Below, piece by piece: positions 18,941-27,700 of a stretch of 64,000 nt of DNA; position 1 is the stretch's first letter, and each line of letters begins with the position of its first letter. The translations under genes were made by a program, and so were the position numbers. Source of the stretch: Cognatiluteimonas telluris (GTDB taxonomy: Bacteria > Pseudomonadota > Gammaproteobacteria > Xanthomonadales > Xanthomonadaceae); assembly GCF_011320095.1 (NCBI RefSeq), contig NZ_JAANOY010000002.1, positions 248,001 to 312,000 of the forward strand. The letters run 5' to 3'. Below the pieces are notes generated by a model. The model ran no database searches. It saw nothing but the letters and a program-made list of their open reading frames with translations, and was not told where the DNA came from.

Positions 18941-19006
18941 GAGCCATGGCGGCAACTCCGCCAGCCTGCATTCCGCGTCGCTTGAGCCGCGGCTGCCGGC
19001 CGCCCC

Positions 19007-19291
19007 TCAGCGTTTCAGCCGATTGCGCGCATCCACCCAGCGCAGGGTCATTTCACCAAGCCGGCAACGCAGGTCGCTGTTCATCGTCATCAGTTCCTCG
19101 TTGCGACGACGCAGCTCAGCCATCTGCCGGGCAGTGAACGCCAGCAGGTCCTTGAGTCGGGCAACCTCGTCGGTGGTTCCAACCCGTTGGCCGATCCATC
19201 CCGGAGCGGCATCGAGCCGCTCGCGGTGGCGGCGCTCGTCACTGCCGACGCGCAACGCATCGTGTCCGGGATCCCTGCGTACTGCACCCAT
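19007..19291 (-). CDS. Small coiled-coil protein of unknown function
   Basis: A 94-residue reverse-strand protein. Residues about 1-40 are basic and probably disordered; about 42-94 form a predicted helix (EVARLKDLLAFTARQMAELR, then a Glu/Met-rich run) that looks like a coiled coil. I chose the ATG that has GGAG 7 bases upstream; longer in-frame extensions lack a ribosome site. It lies tail-to-tail with the glucosidase gene. It could be a small DNA-binding or structural protein; no motif allows a call. Confidence 0.5.
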   Translation of the reverse strand: MGAVRRDPGHDALRVGSDERRHRERLDAAPGWIGQRVGTTDEVARLKDLLAFTARQMAELRRRNEELMTMNSDLRCRLGEMTLRWVDARNRLKR

Positions 19292-19420
19292 TCGACTTCT
19301 CCCCATGGCCTCGCGGCGAGCACGACTGCCGCAATCCCACGCATCAGCCGCTACGCAGTAAGGTGGAAAAGAAGGACGACCATAAGACGTCCGCGTAAAC
19401 GTACCGTGAAATCGCCGCAT

Positions 19421-20368
19421 TCATCCTTGGCGCGGCGGCTCGTTGGCCACCCCGTGGGGGACGTGGCCGGCCGCGACGTGGTCGCGGGCGGAGGCAATGT
19501 TGTGCTCGGAGTCGTCGAAGAAGATGTCGGCACCGAAGGCATCCAGGAATGGCCCCTTGTCCCGGCCACCCAGGAACAGCGCCTCATCCAGGCGCACGCC
19601 CCATTCACGCAGCGTCAGGATCACGCGTTTGTGCGCGGGCGCAGAACGCGCCGTCACCAAGGCAGTGCGGATGGGCGATGCCTCGCCCGCCGGGAAGGCG
19701 TCCTGCAGTCGATGCAGCGCATCCAAAAAGCCGCGGAATGGACCACCCGACAGCGGTTCGCCTGCATGCACGCGTTCGTTCTCGGCGAACGCCGCCAGGC
19801 CCTCGGTGCGGGACACCCGTTCGGATTCATCGCTGAAGATCACCGCATCGCCATCGAACGCGATCCGGAGCTGGTCGCTGCGATGCGGCGGCGATGCCGC
19901 GTGGTAAGCCGCCGGCAGGATGGTGGCTGCCGCCACGCCGGCGGCCAATGCATTGCGGACATCCTCCCCGTGCGTCGACAGGAACAGGTCGGCGCCGAAG
20001 GGGCGGATGTACGGATACGGCGGTGCGCCATTGCTGAAGGCGGCTCGCGCGATCGCCAGGCCGTGGTGTTCGATCGAGTTGAAGATGCGCAGCCCGGTGT
20101 CGGAGGAATTGCGCGACAGCAGGATCACTTCGACCCGCGGCGCATCCGGCGGTGCCTGTCGGTTGAGCGCCAGCAGCTTGCGCACCAGCGGAAACGCGAC
20201 CCCAGGCTGCAACAGCTCGTCCTCGTGGGCGCGCTGGAAAGCCGCATAGGCCTCCAGGCCGTCGCGCTCGAACAGCGCATGGCTGTCTTCCAGGTCGAAC
20301 AGCGCGCGCGACGAAATCGCGACGATAAGCGGGTCGGGGATTCGGATGACAGCGTCGGATGGCATCAT
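19421..20368 (-). CDS. 5'-nucleotidase (PF06189 type)
   Basis: A HAD-fold cytosolic 5'-nucleotidase of 315 residues, related to the mammalian NT5C1 type, expected to dephosphorylate nucleoside 5'-monophosphates. Features seen are LIVAISSRALFDLEDSHALF near the N-terminus (the Asp nucleophile region is modified, as is usual in this family), VEVILLSRNSSDTGLRIFNS, RIAFDGDAVIFSDESERV and the closing DIFFDDSEHNI motif. The start is the first of two adjacent ATG codons; longer extensions would reach into the histidine kinase side and are Arg/Pro-rich. It lies about 80 bases downstream of the kinase gene end on the same strand. Confidence 0.88.
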   Translation of the reverse strand: MMPSDAVIRIPDPLIVAISSRALFDLEDSHALFERDGLEAYAAFQRAHEDELLQPGVAFPLVRKLLALNRQAPPDAPRVEVILLSRNSSDTGLRIFNSIEHHGLAIARAAFSNGAPPYPYIRPFGADLFLSTHGEDVRNALAAGVAAATILPAAYHAASPPHRSDQLRIAFDGDAVIFSDESERVSRTEGLAAFAENERVHAGEPLSGGPFRGFLDALHRLQDAFPAGEASPIRTALVTARSAPAHKRVILTLREWGVRLDEALFLGGRDKGPFLDAFGADIFFDDSEHNIASARDHVAAGHVPHGVANEPPRQG

Positions 20369-20447
20369 GTCGCGCAGTATCGGCCACACCGGTATCGAGG
20401 TGTGAGACGCCCTGGGGAGGGATGGCTCGGGGCGGGGCGTTCCGGCT

Positions 20448-23400
20448 TCAACAGCCGGCGGGCGCCGGCCGGGCCTCCGTCGCGGTAGCCGTTGGCGCCG
20501 CCAGCAATGGCAGCCGCACGGTGAACTCGCTGCCGGTGCCGGGGCCATCGCTATGCACGCAGACCGTGCCGCCGTGCATCTCGACCAGCGTCCTGACCAG
20601 CGACAGGCCGATGCCCAGTCCGCCCACCGCGCGCTGGAGCGAGGTGTCCAGCTGGGTGAACATCTCGAAGATACGCGCCAGCTGGTCGGCCGCGATGCCG
20701 ATGCCGGTATCGCTCACGCGGATCACCGCCTCGCCACCCTCCCGCTCGACATGCAGCCGGATGCAGCCTCCGCGAGGGGTGAACTTGCTGGCGTTGGTGA
20801 GCAGGTTGCCGATGATCTGCGCCAACCGGATCGGATCGGCGCTCAGCGACAACGGCTCCGCAGGCAGCGTCACGGTCAGCGCCTGGTCCATCGCGCGTGC
20901 GAGCGGACGCGCGGCTTCGACCGCATGCCCGACAGCCGCGGACAGCAGCACCGGCTCGCGACGCAGTTCGATCTTTCCGCGACTGATGCGGCTGACATCG
21001 AGCAGGTCGTCGACCAGTCGTACCAGCTGGCTCAGCTGGCGCTCCATCACCGCGGTGGCGAACTGCACGCTGTTCCTCTTGCCATCCGAGAGCCGCACGA
21101 TCTGCAGCGCGTTCGAAATGGGCGCCAACGGGTTGCGGAGTTCGTGCGCAAGCAATGCGATGAATTCATCCTTGCGGCGGTCGGCGAAGGCAAGCTCGTC
21201 GGCGAGGCGTCGCAGCTCGTTCGCAGATTCACGCTGCTCGTGGATGTCGGTGTTGGAACCGATCCACAGCAGCACGCCACCTGCCTCGTCCTTCATCGCG
21301 GTGGCGCGGCTCAGATGCCAGCGGTATTCACCGTCGGCACGGCGGAAGCGCTGTTCGCACTGGAAGGGCTCGCCGCTCGCGACCGCGCCTTCCCAGGCCC
21401 GCATGCTGTCGGCCAGGTCGTCCGGGTGCACGAACCCGGACCAGTCCAGCAGCGTGTCGGGTCGAAGTCCGGCGAACTCCGCCCAGGCCGGATTGAAGTA
21501 ATCGACCTGCCCGCCCGCATCAGCGGTGAATATCTTCTGCGGCATCGAGTCCATGACGAAGCGGATACGCTGCTCGCCCTTGCGCAGGACATCCTCGGCA
21601 CGGACGCGGTCGGTCTGGTCGATCCCATGCACCAGCACGCCGGAGATCGTGCCGTCCGGGTCGCGCAGCGGCTCGTAGAGGAAGTCGACGATCCGATCCT
21701 CGGCCGTGCCGTCGGGGCTGCGCACCAGCGGCACCGATACATCGCTTCCGGAAAATGCTTCGCCAGTCTCCATGACCCGGCGCAGGATCGCGGGGAATGG
21801 CGAGGCTGCAAGCTCGGGCAACGCCTCGGTCAACGGTCGACCGATGATCGATCGATGGGCCCCGACCAGGACTTGGTAGGCGGAGTTGACTTTTTCCAGG
21901 ACGAGGTCGGGACCGCGCAGGGCGGCCATGAACGCGGGCGCGGCATCGAAGACCTGGCCGAGCAGCCGTTCGCTTTCGCGCAATGCATCCTCGGCCCGCT
22001 TGCGATCGGTGACATCGCGGGTGGTGCCTGCGATCGCCTCGACTTCCCCGTCGTCGCCCAGGATCGGCACGAAGATGTAGTCGTAGATCCTGCAACCGTT
22101 GGTGCCATGGAAAGGAGCCTCGCCACGGATCGGAAGGCGGGTCGCGACCACCTGGTCGATCTCGCTGTCATGCCTCGCGGCATGCCAGGGCTCGTAGCCC
22201 AGCTCAAGGCAGGTCTTGCCGATCGCCTCGTCCGTCGTGCGCCCCCAGGTCGCCAGCAACGCCTGGTTGGCGTAGGTAAAGCGGTGCTCACGATCGAACA
22301 CGCACACCAGGTCCGGCGTGTGGCTGAGGATGGTGTCGAAGAACCGGCGCCTGCGCTCGGCCTGCTCGTTGAGCAGCGCCAGCGCCTGCCGGCTGCGTAC
22401 GGCTTCGGAAATGTCGTGGAAATGGCACATCACGCCGTGGCTGCCGTCAGGCAGCACGATCCTGTTGATCTGCCAGTGGTAGTACGCGGTGCCGCCGATG
22501 CTGGGGCGCTTGTCGATGAACTGCGGCACCGTGAACGGCTCGCCGGTGGCCAGCGTGTGCTCGAAGCGGGCGATCACTTCCTCGGCGAGCCGACCGGGCC
22601 ACAAGGCGCGAACGAGATCGCGGAAACTGCGTCCGACCAGCGCCTCGGCGCTGCCGACATTGCCCAGGTAACGCAGCGCGGTGGGATTGATCTGGCGGAA
22701 ATGGAGCCTGGAATCGACCAGGTAGGTGCCGACCGGCGACTGCTCCAGCAGCGACTGGAACTGGGTCGTGCGGTGCTGCAGCGCCAGCTCCGCGCGACGG
22801 CGTTCGATCGCCAGCATCGCAGTGCGCGTCACCACGTCGACCAGCGCGGTGTCCGCCGCGTCGGGCGTGCGAGGCTGGCGGTAGTACATCGCAAACGTGC
22901 CAAGCACCTCGCCGGCGCGCGACAGGATCGGCGTCGACCAGCACGCAGCCAGCCCATGCCGCAATGCGAGCTCGCGGAACGGCCCCCAGTGCGGGTCATG
23001 GGCGATGTCCTCCGAGTGCGCAGGCAAACCGGTAAAGGCCGCCTTGCCGCAGGCGCCGACTTCAGGGCCGATTTCGATGCCGTCGATCGCGTCGTTGTAG
23101 GGCTGCGGCAGGCTGGGCGCAGCCCCATGGCGCAGGTGCCGGCCGGACGGATCCATCAGCAGGATCGAGCCGAGCATGCCATTGCGCGAATGGCCTTCCA
23201 CGATCCGGATCAGGGTAACGAGCAGCGTTTCCAGCGGCGTGTCCGCAGCAAGCAGTTCAAGCACTTCGCGTACGCCAGCACGGACATGCCGCGATCGATT
23301 GCGCTCGGTGACGTCCTCGAAGGTGAGTACGATCCGGTCGACTCCACCATCGCAATCGCGCACCGGCACGGCGGTCAGCCGAACGTCCAGCAGGAAGCCG

Positions 23401-23792
23401 TCCCGGTGCCGGCGCTGGCATTCGAGCATGCGGGTCTGGCCCTGCAGCACCGTCGCCAGCCAGGCATCCCGCTCGGGCTGGCCGCCTTCGGGCAGGTACG
23501 GCACCGGCCTGCCCACGACGTCGTCCCGGCACCAGCCGAACAAGGCCTCGGCCGCCGGATTCCAGATTTGGACGACGGTCGCCGGGTCGATGACGACCAT
23601 CGCCAGCGGCATCGACGCCAGCAGGTTGCCCAGCGCCGCATCGGCGCCAGTCGGTTCCGGCGCTTCAGGGTCGGGAGGGCCCGGGGCTCTGTTGCTGGAT
23701 CGAACCACGCCGCCCCCTTGGCGATCACTTGTTGCCGTGATGACCTGCAACCACAGCAATCCAGCTGTTAGCAGCGTGTGAGGACCACCCAT
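20448..23792 (-). CDS. Multi-PAS/GAF sensor histidine kinase
   Basis: A soluble hybrid-free sensor kinase of 1114 residues. Order: PAS (about 50-165), GAF (175-335), PAS (345-465), PAS (480-605), PAS (615-730), PAS (745-860), then HisKA with the phospho-acceptor His883 in LLAHELRNPLAPISN, then an HATPase domain with NLLTNASKF, DTGIGIAADQ and GGLGIGLSLV. No membrane segment and no receiver domain are seen, so it probably senses a cytoplasmic signal and passes the phosphate to an unlinked regulator. The ATG overlaps the nadK stop (TGATG). A GTG about 28 codons in, preceded by a GGGG-rich site, is an alternative start. Confidence 0.9.
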   Translation of the reverse strand: MGGPHTLLTAGLLWLQVITATSDRQGGGVVRSSNRAPGPPDPEAPEPTGADAALGNLLASMPLAMVVIDPATVVQIWNPAAEALFGWCRDDVVGRPVPYLPEGGQPERDAWLATVLQGQTRMLECQRRHRDGFLLDVRLTAVPVRDCDGGVDRIVLTFEDVTERNRSRHVRAGVREVLELLAADTPLETLLVTLIRIVEGHSRNGMLGSILLMDPSGRHLRHGAAPSLPQPYNDAIDGIEIGPEVGACGKAAFTGLPAHSEDIAHDPHWGPFRELALRHGLAACWSTPILSRAGEVLGTFAMYYRQPRTPDAADTALVDVVTRTAMLAIERRRAELALQHRTTQFQSLLEQSPVGTYLVDSRLHFRQINPTALRYLGNVGSAEALVGRSFRDLVRALWPGRLAEEVIARFEHTLATGEPFTVPQFIDKRPSIGGTAYYHWQINRIVLPDGSHGVMCHFHDISEAVRSRQALALLNEQAERRRRFFDTILSHTPDLVCVFDREHRFTYANQALLATWGRTTDEAIGKTCLELGYEPWHAARHDSEIDQVVATRLPIRGEAPFHGTNGCRIYDYIFVPILGDDGEVEAIAGTTRDVTDRKRAEDALRESERLLGQVFDAAPAFMAALRGPDLVLEKVNSAYQVLVGAHRSIIGRPLTEALPELAASPFPAILRRVMETGEAFSGSDVSVPLVRSPDGTAEDRIVDFLYEPLRDPDGTISGVLVHGIDQTDRVRAEDVLRKGEQRIRFVMDSMPQKIFTADAGGQVDYFNPAWAEFAGLRPDTLLDWSGFVHPDDLADSMRAWEGAVASGEPFQCEQRFRRADGEYRWHLSRATAMKDEAGGVLLWIGSNTDIHEQRESANELRRLADELAFADRRKDEFIALLAHELRNPLAPISNALQIVRLSDGKRNSVQFATAVMERQLSQLVRLVDDLLDVSRISRGKIELRREPVLLSAAVGHAVEAARPLARAMDQALTVTLPAEPLSLSADPIRLAQIIGNLLTNASKFTPRGGCIRLHVEREGGEAVIRVSDTGIGIAADQLARIFEMFTQLDTSLQRAVGGLGIGLSLVRTLVEMHGGTVCVHSDGPGTGSEFTVRLPLLAAPTATATEARPAPAGC

Positions 23793-24595
23793 CAGACGAT
23801 GAACTGCTCGCTGAGGATGCGCTCCTCGAGATTGTGCTCGGGGTCGAACAGCAGCGTGACGGTGTGGTCCTTGGCTTCACGGATGGTGACATCCACCACG
23901 TCGCGGACTTCGTGCGAATCGGCGGTGGCGCTGACCGGCCGCTTGTAGGGATCGAGTACCCGGAAGCGGACTTCCGTGGACGACTTCAGCAGCGCGCCAC
24001 GCCAGCGGCGTGGTCGGAAGGCAGCGATCGGCGTCAGCGCGACCACGCTGGAACCCAGCGGCAGGATCGGGCCGCCGGCCGAATAGTTGTAGGCGGTGCT
24101 CCCGGCCGGCGTGGCCACCATCACGCCATCGCAGATGAGCTCTTCCAGCCGCGGCTTGCCGTTGAGTTCGATCGCCACGTGCGCGGCCTGGCGCGTCTGC
24201 CGCAGCAGCGACACTTCGTTGTAGGCGAGCGATGCGACGCTGGCGCCGGACTCGGTGTTCACCCGCATTTCCAAGGGCCGCAGGACCGCCGGCTCTGCGC
24301 TCGCGATGCGCGCGAGCAGCGCCTGCCCGGAGTTCGATGCAGGCTCCTCGGCACGCCAGGAGTTCATCAGGAAGCCGACGCTGCCAAGCTTCATGCCATA
24401 GACCGGCTTGTGCGTGTCGCCGTGGCGGTGCAGCGTCTGCAGCATGAATCCGTCGCCCCCGAGCGCCACGATCACGTCGGCCTCGGCGGGCGCGTGCTGC
24501 CCCAGTTGTCCGGCCAGCATCGCCAGTGCCGCTTGGGCATCGTCGGTGGGACTGGCGAGCAGGGCGATACGCGGCTGGCTCGGAAGTGGACTCAT
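23792..24595 (-). CDS. nadK: NAD kinase
   Basis: Phosphorylates NAD to NADP in the cytoplasm. It has 267 residues. The GGDG motif is in [19 protein letters not shown], the nucleotide loop in [14 protein letters not shown], and the catalytic region in [16 protein letters not shown]. The [12 protein letters not shown] form is more like the alphaproteobacterial type than the E. coli type. The chosen ATG is followed directly by the first beta strand; a 29-codon extension upstream is rich in Arg, Gly and Pro and unlikely. The stop overlaps the sensor kinase start, so both may be translated from one message. Confidence 0.95.
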   Translation of the reverse strand: MSPLPSQPRIALLASPTDDAQAALAMLAGQLGQHAPAEADVIVALGGDGFMLQTLHRHGDTHKPVYGMKLGSVGFLMNSWRAEEPASNSGQALLARIASAEPAVLRPLEMRVNTESGASVASLAYNEVSLLRQTRQAAHVAIELNGKPRLEELICDGVMVATPAGSTAYNYSAGGPILPLGSSVVALTPIAAFRPRRWRGALLKSSTEVRFRVLDPYKRPVSATADSHEVRDVVDVTIREAKDHTVTLLFDPEHNLEERILSEQFIV

Positions 24596-24669
24596 CGCAG
24601 GCTCCGGGTCGTCCGGCCGAGGATAACCGCAACCACGCGATGCCCGTCGTCCTGGTCCGCTTTCACTCA

Positions 24670-24703
24670 GCCGCTCCTGCACGGGCAGACCAGCAGGAGC
24701 GGC
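24670..24703. repeat. Inverted repeat between nadK and gdhB
   Basis: A perfect 11-base inverted repeat GCCGCTCCTGC/GCAGGAGCGGC with a 12-base loop, in the 153-base gap after the NAD-glutamate dehydrogenase gene. A second GC-rich palindrome (GGGGCGCCCC at 24714-24723) stands between it and the gene end. The arm sequence is the same GCAGGAGCGG type seen at 13.4 kb, so this is a copy of an interspersed REP-like family; it may also end the gdhB transcript, but no T-run follows. Confidence 0.55.
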
Positions 24704-24748
24704 GAGCGCGAAGGGGGCGCCCCGCAGGCGACGCCCGGGGTGCAGGAC

Positions 24749-27700
24749 CTAGCCGCGCGACGCCAGCTGCGACAGCCGCTGCACCGCAACCGATGCGGTC
24801 GGATAGTCGAGCGTCTTCTGCGCAGCCAGCTCGGCCAGCATCGACAACGTGAACCGCAGCGACGCATCGTCGCGCTGCAGCCAGCCTTGGACTTTCGCAT
24901 CGGGCGTGGTGCCCGGCATCGCCAGCACCTGCTGCACCAGCGCGCGCTGCTGCGCGGCCAGTTCGTCGCGCAGCACGCCGCGGGCGACCGCATGCCAGCG
25001 GCCCTCGACCGGCAACGCGTCGATCTGCGCCAGCAGCCACGGCACGTTGAGCGCTTCGCCGAGGCGGAAATGAACGCGCGCCACGTCGATCGGCTTGAGC
25101 CTGCGCTCGCGCGCGACCTCGATGATGTCCGGGCAGGACTCCAGGTACGGCAGCGCCGCCAGCTGGCCACCGAGTTCGGACGGCACGCCCTTCTGCTTCC
25201 ACTCGCGGATGCTCTCCTCGTAGGCCGGGCGCTGCGCGGGCGGCAGGATGCTCTCGCCGGCGCGGATCTCGCGGAAACCGTCGTGGTAACGATCCACGGC
25301 AGTGGAGATGTCGGGGATCGCACCCGGGCGCGACAGCAGCCAGCGCGTGAACGAGCGCTGCAGGTTCCAGATCACCTGCAGGGCGTCGATCTGCACCGAT
25401 TCGGCGACCTTGCCGTCGAGCGCGTCGATCTGCGCCCACAACTGCCGGGCATCCAGCGTTTCGCGGGTGATGGTGTAGGCCTTGGCGACTTCACCGGGCG
25501 TACGGCCGGTGTCTTCCTGCATGCGCAGCAGGAACGTCGCGCCCATCCGGTTGATGGTGGAGTTGGTGACCGCGGTGGCGATGATCTCGCGCTTGAGGCG
25601 ATGGTGCTCCATCGCCTTGGCGTACTTCACCTGCAGCGGCTCGGGGAAGTAGCGGATCAGCTCCTTCGACAGGTACGGGTCCTCCGGCACGTCGGACACC
25701 AGCAGCTGCTGGAAGGCGACGAGCTTGGAATACGACAGCAGCACCGCGAGCTCCGGCCGCGTCAGCCCCTGCCCGCGCGCCTTGCGCTCGGCGATCTCGG
25801 CGTCGGACGGCAGGAATTCGATCTGCCGGTCCAGCAACCCCTGCGACTCCAGCGTGCGGATGAAATGCTGCTTGGAACCCAGCCGGCTCAGGCTCATCCG
25901 CTGCATCAGGCTCAGCGCCTGGTTCTGGCGGTAGTTGTCGTTGAGCACCAGCGCGGCGACTTCGTTGGTCATCGACGCCAGCAGCGTGTTGCGCGCCTCG
26001 TAGGTGAGCTTCTTCTTCTGCACCTCGCCGTTGAGCAGGATCTTGATGTTCACCTCATGGTCGGAGGTGTCCACGCCGGCGGAGTTGTCGATGAAGTCGG
26101 TGTTGAGCAGCACGCCGTGCTGCGCCGCCTCGATGCGCCCGAGCTGGGTGAAGCCGAGGTTGCCGCCCTCGCCCACGACCTTGCAGCGCAGCTCGCGGCC
26201 GTCGACGCGCAGGGCGTTGTTCGCTCGGTCGCCGACGTTGGCATTCGTCTCCGTGCTGGACTTGACGTAGGTGCCGATGCCGCCGTTCCAGAACAGGTCG
26301 ACCGGCGCCTTGAGGATGGCGTTCATCAGTTCGGCCGGGCTCATCGCCGCGATGCCGGCGTCGATGCCAAGCACCGCCCTGGCTTCCGGCGTGAGCGCGA
26401 TCGACTTGGCCGAACGCGGGTAAACCCCGCCGCCCTTGCTGATCAGCGCCTTGTTGTAGTCCTCCCACGACGAGCGCGGCAGCTTGAACATCCGGCTGCG
26501 CTCCTTGAACGAAGCCGCCGCATCCGGGTCGGGATCCAGGAACACATGGCGGTGGTCGAACGCCGCCACCAGCCGGATGTGTTTGGACAACAGCATGCCG
26601 TTGCCGAACACGTCGCCGGACATGTCGCCGATGCCGACGCAGGTGAAGTCTTCCTTCTGGGTGTCGCGGCCCATCGCGCGGAAGTGGCGCATGACCGACT
26701 CCCACGCGCCCTTGGCCGTGATGCCCATGGCCTTGTGGTCGTAGCCCACCGAGCCGCCGGATGCGAAGGCGTCGTCGAGCCAATAGCCGTGCGCCCGCGC
26801 GATCGCGTTGGCGATGTCGGAGAAGGTCGCCGTGCCCTTGTCGGCGGCGACCACGAGGTACGGATCGTCGCCGTCGCGGCGCAGGACATGCTGCGGATGC
26901 ACGACCTCACGACCGACCAGGTTATCGGTGATGTCGAGCAGGCCGTTGATGAAGCGCTGGTAGCAGGCGATGCCTTCGGCCAGCCACGCATCGCGATCCA
27001 CCGCCGGGCTCGGCAGCTGCTTGCAGAAGAAGCCGCCCTTGGAACCGACCGGCACGATGACCGTGTTCTTGACCATCTGCGCCTTGACCAGGCCCAGCAC
27101 TTCCGTGCGGAAATCCTCGCGCCGATCCGACCAGCGCAGGCCGCCGCGCGCGACCGGGCCGAAGCGCAGGTGCACGCCTTCCACGCGCGGACCATAGACC
27201 CAGATCTCGCGATAGGGACGCGGCTTGGGCAGGTCCGGCACCAGTGCCGAATCGAGCTTGTAGCTGACGTAGTCGCGCGGCCCGCCATCGGCGCGCGCGA
27301 TGCCGAGCACGTTGAGGTAATAGCTGGTGCGCAGGGTCGCGTCGATCACGCCGATGAAGCTGCGCAGGATGCGGTCTTCGTCCAGGCTCGATACGCGGTC
27401 CAGCATGCCCAGCAATGCGGCGCGGGTGGCTTCGACCTGGCGCTCGCGGGTGGCGGCGCGCGCCTCGACCACCGGCTTGAGCGCGGCGAGCATGGCGGCA
27501 TCGCCACCGGTCAGCGCCTCGAACTGCCGCTGCAGGCGCTGCATCCCGTCCTGGATGACGGCCTTGCCCTCGCTCCCCGTGGCCGGATCGAAGCGCGCCT
27601 CGAACAGTTCCACCAGCAATCGCGCCAGCACCGGGTAATGCGACAGCGTCTGCTCGACATAGGCCTGCGAGAACGGCACGCCGACCTGCTGCAGGTACTT

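Noticed and set aside
20448-24595. Toxin-antitoxin or defence system around the kinase and nadK
   Set aside because: All genes there match housekeeping or signalling families; no nuclease, toxin or phage-related domain was seen.
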